Virus record (IMG/VR): IMGVR_UViG_3300002460_000040
Coordinates: 1 to 27,458 of that record
From: a virus
Strand: one strand, 5' to 3'
DNA: 27,458 nucleotides
Shown piece by piece: positions 22,412-27,458 of the stretch. The notes below the pieces were generated by a model that was not told the DNA's origin, did not search any database, and saw nothing but the letters and a program-made list of their open reading frames with translations. Position 1 is the stretch's first letter, and every line of letters starts with the position of its first letter. The position numbers and the translations under genes were made by a program.

Positions 22412-23006
22412 ATTTGATCCAAGCAAACATGAATATAAGCTCGATGGATTGATTATCCCTCATGTGACGGGCATCCTGCGTGAAACCGGGATCATCAATT
22501 TGGATCCATATGGACCGGCCTTCTATGGAAACGGGGCGTTGGAACGTGGTCGGATCGTGCATAAAATCCTAGAATTTGAAGATAAATTTGAACTTGACTA
22601 TGGATCCGTCGATGAAAGGCTTTTCGGCTATTTGGAAGGATGGAGAAGTTTTAAAAAAGATGTCGAATTCATTCCAAAGCACATCGAAACTCCGTTATTC
22701 CATCCAGCTTTCAAATATGCTTGTACCATTGACAGGATTGGAACAGCCGGAGGATTGAGACATACATGGGTCGTGGAGATAAAGACGGGAAAAGAAGATA
22801 CTTGGCATGCTATTCAATTAGCAGGCCAGGAATTGATTGTCCGCGCCAATGATCTAGCCTGCAAAACTGACAAGCTCTCCAGGATAAACGTCCTATTGGA
22901 TGGAATTGATGGATACAAAATTAAAACATATTCTGATCCACAAGATTATGACATTTTCATGGCTGCGCTCACAGTGGCAAATTGGAGGAAAAATCATGGA
23001 AAATAA
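22395..23006 (+). CDS. PD-(D/E)XK exonuclease, RecB-like
   Basis: 203 residues. Motifs in order: GRIVHK (52-57, with His56), TIDRIG (111-116, with Asp113), VVEIKTG (126-132, with Glu128 and Lys130) and QLAGQELIV (141-149, with Gln141). This is the arrangement of RecB/lambda-exonuclease-like nucleases, in which Asp, Glu and Lys bind metal and cut DNA, here probably to make 3' single strands for annealing. The gene overlaps the preceding one by 17 bases, so the pair acts together. No cysteine cluster is seen in this nuclease, in contrast to the second one downstream. Confidence 0.83.
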   Translation: MNPRFEFDPSKHEYKLDGLIIPHVTGILRETGIINLDPYGPAFYGNGALERGRIVHKILEFEDKFELDYGSVDERLFGYLEGWRSFKKDVEFIPKHIETPLFHPAFKYACTIDRIGTAGGLRHTWVVEIKTGKEDTWHAIQLAGQELIVRANDLACKTDKLSRINVLLDGIDGYKIKTYSDPQDYDIFMAALTVANWRKNHGK

Positions 23007-23652
23007 CGGTCAATTGAAAAACCTTACCCGCGTTATCTCTGAGGTGCAGAAGAATAAAAAAGAAATCAGGATAACAAACACGGAATCGTACGTTCAGCTG
23101 GCTCATCTTTTGATGAACGTAAAAAGCGCTATTGCAGCAATCAAATCATATTGGGATCCGGTCTGCAATAAAATGAACGCGGCCCATAAAGAAGCTACAA
23201 CTCAAAGAGCAAGGATGATGCGCCCAATCCTGATTCTGGAAGAAGAAATCAAAACCGAAATATCGCATTGGATAACCTCTGAAAAAGAAACCAGACGGCA
23301 GGATGAAATGACTGCTGCTCTGGCTGAAAAAAAAAGGCGGGAAGACCAGCTCTTGATAGAAGCCGAAACGTTCGAAAAAATGGGAAGACATCAGGATGCA
23401 TCCAGGACGATAAATATAGATATAAGCGTTCCCATGATCCCATTGCCGACCGGAATCCCCAAAATAAGCGGGATTTCCGAAACAATCATGTGGCGCTTTA
23501 AAATAACGGATCCAGAAGCCGTCCCAAGAGAATACTGCATACCAGATGAATCAAAAATTAGAAAGATCGTTTCGGCACTTGGCGAAAAAGCAAATATACC
23601 AGGCATAGAAATCTATTCCGAAACGGTCATCCGTTCAAGGGAGATGAAATGA
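22996..23652 (+). CDS. Coiled-coil recombination-module protein, unknown function
   Basis: 218 residues. An N-terminal helical part with strong charge pattern (EVQKNKKEIRITN, then LEEEIKTEISHWITSEKE and AALAEKKRREDQLLIEAETFEKMG) spans about 15-135. The C-terminal part (about 155-218) reads ISETIMWRFKITDPEAVPRE and then IRKIVSALGEKANIPGIEI, an ending found in phage proteins next to annealing and nuclease genes. ATG 22996 is chosen since GGAGGA is nine bases ahead; the longer frame from 22900 lies inside the nuclease gene. It may shield DNA ends or act as partner to the nuclease (Gam-like), but this is not shown. Confidence 0.68.
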   Translation: MENNGQLKNLTRVISEVQKNKKEIRITNTESYVQLAHLLMNVKSAIAAIKSYWDPVCNKMNAAHKEATTQRARMMRPILILEEEIKTEISHWITSEKETRRQDEMTAALAEKKRREDQLLIEAETFEKMGRHQDASRTINIDISVPMIPLPTGIPKISGISETIMWRFKITDPEAVPREYCIPDESKIRKIVSALGEKANIPGIEIYSETVIRSREMK

Positions 23653-24392
23653 ATAAAACGAAAAAACCCTGGCGTTTATCGCCAAGCTCGATCGGAGAAT
23701 TCAATAGATGCCCGAGATGTTTTTACATAGATAAGCAATTGGGCATTCCCACGCCGCGCGGGATCTTTCCATCTTTGCCCGGAGGAATAGACAGGGTCAT
23801 GAAAAAATTTATGGATAAATGCAGATTTACCGGAGACCTTCCTTACGCAAATATCCAGGATTGTCCCGATTGGTTGAAGCTGTATCAAAATTCAGAAAAT
23901 CTTGAACACTGGCGGAATTGGCGGACAGGATTGACTGCAAAATTAGATGACGCGATTTTGATCGGCGCCATCGATGATTTGCTTATAGGGAAAAACGTTC
24001 ATTGGGTTTTTGATTATAAAACCAAAGGCGCTCAACCAAAAGAAGGCGAATGGGTGAAGTATTATCAACACCAGCTGGATTTATACGCGGTCCTCCTCTC
24101 GAAAAATGGGCTAATGGTCGGCGATAAAGCATTTTTGCTTTACATGTGGCCTACATATGTTTCTGAAGTATTCAATCAAACATTAATGAACGTTCTCTTT
24201 TCTTTAAGAATGATCGAAATGGATATATCGCTCACGCGCGGAATCGAGCTGATGAAAAAAGCCATTGCCTGTCTGAATGGCGCGCTTCCAAACCCGGCCC
24301 CTGCCTGCGAATATTGTCAATCAGCTCATGATAAATCCATCAAGAATATAGCGGAAATATCAGCAGAATTCAAAGGAGGATCAATCAAATGA
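23649..24392 (+). CDS. Cas4-like PD-(D/E)XK nuclease with four-cysteine cluster
   Basis: 247 residues. Cys21 and Cys24 in RCPRCFYID, and Cys220 and Cys223 in ACEYCQ, form the four-cysteine iron-sulphur arrangement of Cas4 and AddB-type nucleases. The active site is visible as GAIDD (106-110), FDYKTKG (121-127, with Asp122 and Lys124) and YQHQLDLYAVLL (139-150). No CRISPR array or cas1 is in the window, so a role in phage recombination or DNA end processing is more likely. AAGGGAG is ahead of the start, which overlaps the previous stop (ATGA). It is the second nuclease of this fold in the module. Confidence 0.83.
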   Translation: MNKTKKPWRLSPSSIGEFNRCPRCFYIDKQLGIPTPRGIFPSLPGGIDRVMKKFMDKCRFTGDLPYANIQDCPDWLKLYQNSENLEHWRNWRTGLTAKLDDAILIGAIDDLLIGKNVHWVFDYKTKGAQPKEGEWVKYYQHQLDLYAVLLSKNGLMVGDKAFLLYMWPTYVSEVFNQTLMNVLFSLRMIEMDISLTRGIELMKKAIACLNGALPNPAPACEYCQSAHDKSIKNIAEISAEFKGGSIK

Positions 24393-24802
24393 AAAAACTT
24401 GCTCGTTTAATGGTTCCATTGGTTTTTACGATCGGCTGTAGTATGATCGGATGTGCCGTAAAACAGGGCACTCAATATGGCTCGATCGATAGATTCTTCA
24501 ACTGGCTTGATGGTAAACCATCGTTCGAGGAGGTAGCGACCGCCAAAAAGACGCGAAGAGAATCATATCTGACCGCAAACCCGAAAATGCCGGATGTTTT
24601 CAAAGATGCTATCATGAAGGGCGGGATCATGATTGGCATGACACATGAAGATGTCACGGCAAGCTGGGGAGCTCCATACGATAAAAGACAATTTATGATT
24701 TCTGGCGAATTGGGCGAAACCTGGGAATATGGACTCTCCGATGGAATCGCCAACAGATTGATTTATTTCAGGAACGGATTAGTATACGGGTGGAATAATT
24801 AA
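24389..24802 (+). CDS. BamE/SmpA-like lipoprotein
   Basis: 137 residues. The N-terminus is a lipoprotein signal: MKKLARLMVPLVFTIGC with a second candidate at MIGC (Cys17 or Cys22). The later part (about 75-130) reads GIMIGMTHEDVTASWGAP, then GETWEYG and LIYFRNGLVYGW, the pattern of the BamE/SmpA fold, which in bacteria is a small subunit of the outer-membrane assembly machine. A phage copy could change the outer membrane to block other phages, or help lysis. It lies at the end of the recombination operon with ATGA overlap, an odd place for a lysis gene and more fitting for an early-expressed exclusion protein. Both roles are inference. Confidence 0.75.
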   Translation: MKKLARLMVPLVFTIGCSMIGCAVKQGTQYGSIDRFFNWLDGKPSFEEVATAKKTRRESYLTANPKMPDVFKDAIMKGGIMIGMTHEDVTASWGAPYDKRQFMISGELGETWEYGLSDGIANRLIYFRNGLVYGWNN

Positions 24803-24844
24803 AAAATAAAATGCTTGACATGCTTTAAATTGTTATGCAAGGTT

Positions 24845-24995
24845 TCATCATGGATATTGAGACAAGACCAAAAATGACTTCTTATGCCCGTCTTCCGTCC
24901 AAAAACGGGAGCCCTTTTTATTGGTCTTTGGGCATATCCAGGCGGGCATAAGAGGAAGGCTCAATCAAGTTGAAAAACTTGATTGGGCTTTTTTT
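24845..24995 (+). ncRNA. Candidate structured non-coding RNA with pseudoknot
   Basis: A 16-bp helix joins CTTCTTATGCCCGTCT (24878-24893) with AGGCGGGCATAAGAGG (24940-24955), two G-T pairs and no mismatch. Inside it are a hairpin (CCGT 24895-24898 with ACGG 24905-24908) and another of GCCC (24911-24914) with GGGC (24930-24933). The loop of the latter contains TTGGTCTT (24921-24928), the exact complement of AAGACCAA (24864-24871) ahead of the long helix, so a pseudoknot is possible. An alternative pairing of ATGCCC with GGGCAT at 24930-24935 exists. A strong terminator follows. A TTGACA box stands at 24815-24820, but no good -10 is at the right distance. A 33-codon frame (24850-24951) crosses the structure and is probably chance. 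Confidence 0.65.
24958..24995 (+). terminator. Intrinsic terminator after the candidate RNA
   Basis: GGCTCAATCAAGTT (24958-24971) pairs with AACTTGATTGGGCT (24976-24989) around the tetraloop GAAA, 14 bp with two G-T pairs, followed by a run of T to 24995. It ends the recombination operon or the non-coding RNA, or both. Confidence 0.93.
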
Positions 24996-25435
24996 ATTAT
25001 CAAGCAACATTGAGAAAAGCTGAATACGAACCAGACCTGGGAAGTTTGGATCACATGCTGAAATCGGGAAAACAGTTATTATTCGCGTCGACTGATTGAA
25101 TCCTGTAGTATCTTCCCGGGTCAGATATGCGCATAACATGAGAATCATTGACATTCAACGATATTACTATTGTTTTTAAAATGTCTCCGAAATGATCTCT
25201 GATGACAACTGATGCCCTAACATCCAGGATCACCCCAAGATGAACCCGGTTGGTCCCAGCCGGCCACAGGATGCCCCAGGATGGCCCCAGGATGCCCTAG
25301 AATGGGCTTAAATGGTCCCGGTGGCACACACCGGTCCTATGGCCCAAATGACCCAAAATGGCCCCAGGATGGCCTAAAATAGCCCTAGCCGATTCCAGAC
25401 TGCCCCAGGATGGCCCAATGGTCCAATTGTCCATC
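24996..25435 (+). other. Gene-free stretch before the replication gene
   Basis: Bases 24996-25211 show no convincing gene. A minus-strand frame (25051-25233, 60 codons) gives a protein-like SDPGRYYRIQSVDANNN but has no recognisable family and no ribosome site I trust; it may be a remnant. The rest is the repeat array entered separately. No replication origin repeat was recognised, though the place just before a primase gene is a usual one. Confidence 0.5.
25212..25432 (+). repeat. Degenerate ~10-11-bp minisatellite, array 3
   Basis: About twenty worn units of the form GGATGGCCCCA and GGATGCCCCA, for example 25268-25300, with AAATGACCCA and AAATAGCCCT variants. An internal inverted repeat CCGGTG/CACCGG lies at 25318-25334. 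The consensus and direction agree with arrays 1 and 2. The array ends just before the small gene at 25436. Confidence 0.85.
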
Positions 25436-25591
25436 ATGCACTATCGCAACATCAGGATTGAAAAAAACCCGCCGATACCCGAAAAATTCAGACAAGCTAA
25501 AAAAAGAAAAGGCAAACATTTTCTCAAAGCTGTCATGAGAGAATCTTCCGATAACGGCATTGTAATCAAAGACTACGAGGTCAAATCATGA
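25436..25591 (+). CDS. Small basic protein upstream of the primase, unknown
   Basis: 51 residues, strongly basic in the middle (PEKFRQAKKRKGKHF), not recognised. ATG 25436 lies at the end of the repeat array and has no ribosome site; a longer frame from 25358 runs through the repeats and is not credible as coding. The stop overlaps the start of the primase gene by four bases (ATGA), which supports real translation and coupling. Function unknown; a small DNA-binding or primase partner is possible. Confidence 0.5.
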   Translation: MHYRNIRIEKNPPIPEKFRQAKKRKGKHFLKAVMRESSDNGIVIKDYEVKS

Positions 25592-27458
25592 AGAAAATCG
25601 AATGGGCGCTCCAACTCGCCGCCGGCGGGTTGCCTGTTTTTCCCTTGGAACCGAACGGAAAACGCCCACTGACCAAAAACGGCTTCAAAGACGCAACTAC
25701 CTCAGTGTACCAAATCAAAAAATGGTGGGACGAGAACCCTGAAGCCAATATCGGCATCATCATGGGACAAGCTTCGGGAAGGGCATCCTTGGATGTGGAT
25801 ATCAAGAACGGAGCCAAAGGGCGGGAATCCCTGGCGTCGATTAAAGGGATCACACCGACCTTCACCGTCCGAACGCCTAGCGGAGGTTTCCATCTCTACT
25901 ACAAATCGCCCGGCCCCCTGCGAAGCCGTATCGGTCTCCTGCCCGGACTCGATCTCAAAGCCGACGGCGGCTACATCGTCGGACCCGGTTCCGAAATCAA
26001 CGGGACGATCTACAAGATCATCGATCCCGAGGCGGCTGTTGAGGAGCTGCCGGAATCGATTCTTGCCCTAATGCGAAACCGCAATGGAATCAAACACGCG
26101 CAGGGTGATGGAAAGGTTATTTTAGAAGGATTTCGGAATGGGGCTCTGGCCAGCCTGGCCGGTACTATGAGATGCAAAGGCATGTCTGGCGATGAGATTG
26201 TGGCTGCGCTCATGGCCGTCAATGCCAAGCGATGCTCGCCGCCTTTACTAGATAAGGAAGTGGAGGCTATCGCCAATAGTATCGCAAAGTATCCCGCCGG
26301 CGACGGTTCGGAACCGTTCGAGGATGAGGAGCTGCGGCCACCTGAGTTTACCGACGATGCACTGGCTTTAAAATTCACCTCACGCCATGCGATGGACTGG
26401 CGTTACGTGGCCGCCTGGAGTTGCTGGCTTCATTGGGATGGCTCCTGCTGGCGAAAGGAGAGGACTCTTCGCATCTACGATCTGGCACGGATGATCTGCC
26501 GCGAAGCTTTCGCACAGCATCACAAGCCCAAGATCCCCACAAAAATAGCGTCGGCTATCACCATCGCTGCTGTGGAAAAGCTGGCTCGGGCAGACCGAAA
26601 ACACGCGGCCATGTCCGACCAGTGGGATGAAGATTTTTTGCTGTTTATCTTATCGATGAAGGAAATCACCGGAGAGATTCTGAGGATTGTCCAAAGCATC
26701 CAGAATCATCGAGGCCTCATGAATCGCATGCTTGTACTCGCAGGAGGAGATGGAAAATCCGAAATAGATGGCGTGAAGATGAGGCCGCATAGAAGGGAGG
26801 ACTACTGCACAAAGATATCTCCAGCTTGTCCCGGTCCCGACAAGGAATGTCCAACTTGGCTCAGCTTTCTCGCGGACATCACTGCCGGAGATGTCGATTT
26901 GCAGCGTTACCTCGCGCGGGTCGCGGGCTACTGCATAACCGGCCTCACGATCGAGCACGTGATGTTCTTCCTCTACGGCACGGGCGCGAACGGGAAATCG
27001 GTCTTTCTCAATACGCTCGCGGCCATTTGGGGAGATTATGCGACTAACGCGCCTTTCGGTATGTTCATGGAAACCCGGGGCGACCGTCATCCTACGGATC
27101 TGGCCAAGCTCCGCGGCGCAAGGCTCGTTATCGCTACGGAAGTAGGTCAGGGCAGACATTGGGACGAAGCCAAGATCAAGGCCTTGACTGGCGGTGACAC
27201 AATCTCGGCGCGATTCATGCGTCAGGACTTCTTCGACTACAAGCCGCAATTCAAGCTCATGATCGCGAGCAATCACAAGCCATCATTGCGGAATGTGGAT
27301 GAGGCTATGCGGCGGCGTCTGCATCTAATCCCCTTCACCGTAACCATTTCACCTGAGAAGCAGGATAAGACGCTCCCCGAACGCCTTTGGGCCGAGAAAG
27401 ATGGCATCATGACCTGGGCGATCCGAGGTTATGCGGAATGGAATCAGATAGGGTTGAA
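25588..27458 (+). CDS. Prim-pol/D5/SF3 helicase fusion protein (partial, no stop in window)
   Basis: At least 623 residues, open to the window end. An N-terminal bifunctional primase-polymerase domain (about 1-150) has GLPVFPLEPNGKRPL, SLDVDIKNGA with Asp69 and Asp71 as metal ligands, and GGFHLYYK with His102. A PriCT-like part (about 180-235) follows with FRNGALASLAGTMRCKGMS. Then comes D5_N and an SF3 helicase core with Walker A GTGANGKS (464-471), LRGARLVIATEVGQGRHW and FKLMIASNHKPSLRN. The protein primes and unwinds phage DNA. The gene is richer in GC than the rest of the window (37 of 60 bases at 26941-27000 against 23 of 60 at 22921-22980). Residues 350-396 (26635-26775) replace the NTPGG-type stretch usually found before MRPHRREDY with unrelated sequence of about 30 extra residues. 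The frame is kept, so it may be functional. Confidence 0.92.
   Translation, partial: MKKIEWALQLAAGGLPVFPLEPNGKRPLTKNGFKDATTSVYQIKKWWDENPEANIGIIMGQASGRASLDVDIKNGAKGRESLASIKGITPTFTVRTPSGGFHLYYKSPGPLRSRIGLLPGLDLKADGGYIVGPGSEINGTIYKIIDPEAAVEELPESILALMRNRNGIKHAQGDGKVILEGFRNGALASLAGTMRCKGMSGDEIVAALMAVNAKRCSPPLLDKEVEAIANSIAKYPAGDGSEPFEDEELRPPEFTDDALALKFTSRHAMDWRYVAAWSCWLHWDGSCWRKERTLRIYDLARMICREAFAQHHKPKIPTKIASAITIAAVEKLARADRKHAAMSDQWDEDFLLFILSMKEITGEILRIVQSIQNHRGLMNRMLVLAGGDGKSEIDGVKMRPHRREDYCTKISPACPGPDKECPTWLSFLADITAGDVDLQRYLARVAGYCITGLTIEHVMFFLYGTGANGKSVFLNTLAAIWGDYATNAPFGMFMETRGDRHPTDLAKLRGARLVIATEVGQGRHWDEAKIKALTGGDTISARFMRQDFFDYKPQFKLMIASNHKPSLRNVDEAMRRRLHLIPFTVTISPEKQDKTLPERLWAEKDGIMTWAIRGYAEWNQIGL

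Noticed and set aside
24850-24951. 33-codon ORF within the structured RNA
   Set aside because: No ribosome site ahead of the ATG, and the helix pairing explains the sequence better; the ORF covers both helix arms.
25051-25233. Minus-strand 60-codon ORF in the gap before array 3
   Set aside because: Part of the product looks protein-like, but there is no reliable ribosome site or family, all other genes are on the plus strand, and it runs into the repeats. Kept only as a possible remnant.
25358-25435. Longer start for the small gene before the primase
   Set aside because: The added 26 residues are written in repeat sequence and show no coding character.
26650-27276. Long minus-strand frame opposite the primase
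   Set aside because: It lies wholly opposite a well-conserved helicase domain in GC-rich DNA, where such open frames are expected; its product has no recognisable motif.

Overview
This is the late, lysis, regulatory, recombination and replication part of a tailed-phage (or prophage) genome. Every gene I accept lies on the plus strand. The host cannot be named from the sequence. A Gram-negative host is inferred from a phage-encoded lipoprotein of BamE type, a secreted small protein and a peptidoglycan amidase. Most of the window is moderately AT-rich. The last gene, a primase-helicase, is clearly richer in GC. Terminase, portal and capsid genes are not here and would lie upstream of base 1. 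No sheath or contractile-tail gene was seen, so a siphovirus-like tail is inferred.

Layout: (1) 17-2834 is an accessory block with a SAM methyltransferase, a NeuB-type nonulosonic acid synthase and a TIM-barrel sugar isomerase-like protein. (2) 2818-13566 holds the connector and tail genes: small head-tail proteins, head closure, HK97-gp10-like, tail terminator, tail tube, tail assembly chaperones with a programmed -1 frameshift, tape measure, an Fn3-bearing tail-tip protein, a 784-residue tail-tip protein and a C1q-like fibre. A Maf/DUF115-type protein (4622-5887) sits between tail terminator and tail tube. (3) 13578-15824 is the lysis region: small membrane proteins, an amidase, a PD-(D/E)XK-like nuclease and a secreted protein, closed by a strong terminator. 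(4) 15886-17398 is a broken type III DNA methyltransferase. (5) 17399-21305 is a regulatory and accessory region with a leaderless ribbon-helix-helix gene, a zinc-ribbon protein and two complete seven-bladed WD40-like propeller genes plus a one-blade fragment. (6) 21335-24802 is the recombination module: a structured leader RNA, a probable strand-annealing protein, two PD-(D/E)XK nucleases and a lipoprotein. (7) 24845-24995 is a candidate structured non-coding RNA. (8) 25588 to the window end is a prim-pol/D5/SF3 helicase protein that runs off the edge.

The most interesting inference is that NeuB, the sugar-isomerase-like protein and the Maf-like protein together form a phage-encoded system that puts a nonulosonic (sialic-like) sugar on the phage's own tail protein. 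Other points are three dispersed arrays of one degenerate 10-11 bp repeat (consensus near ATGGCCCCAG, always in the same orientation), each at the edge of a module, two RNAs with interleaved long helices, and the propeller cassette.
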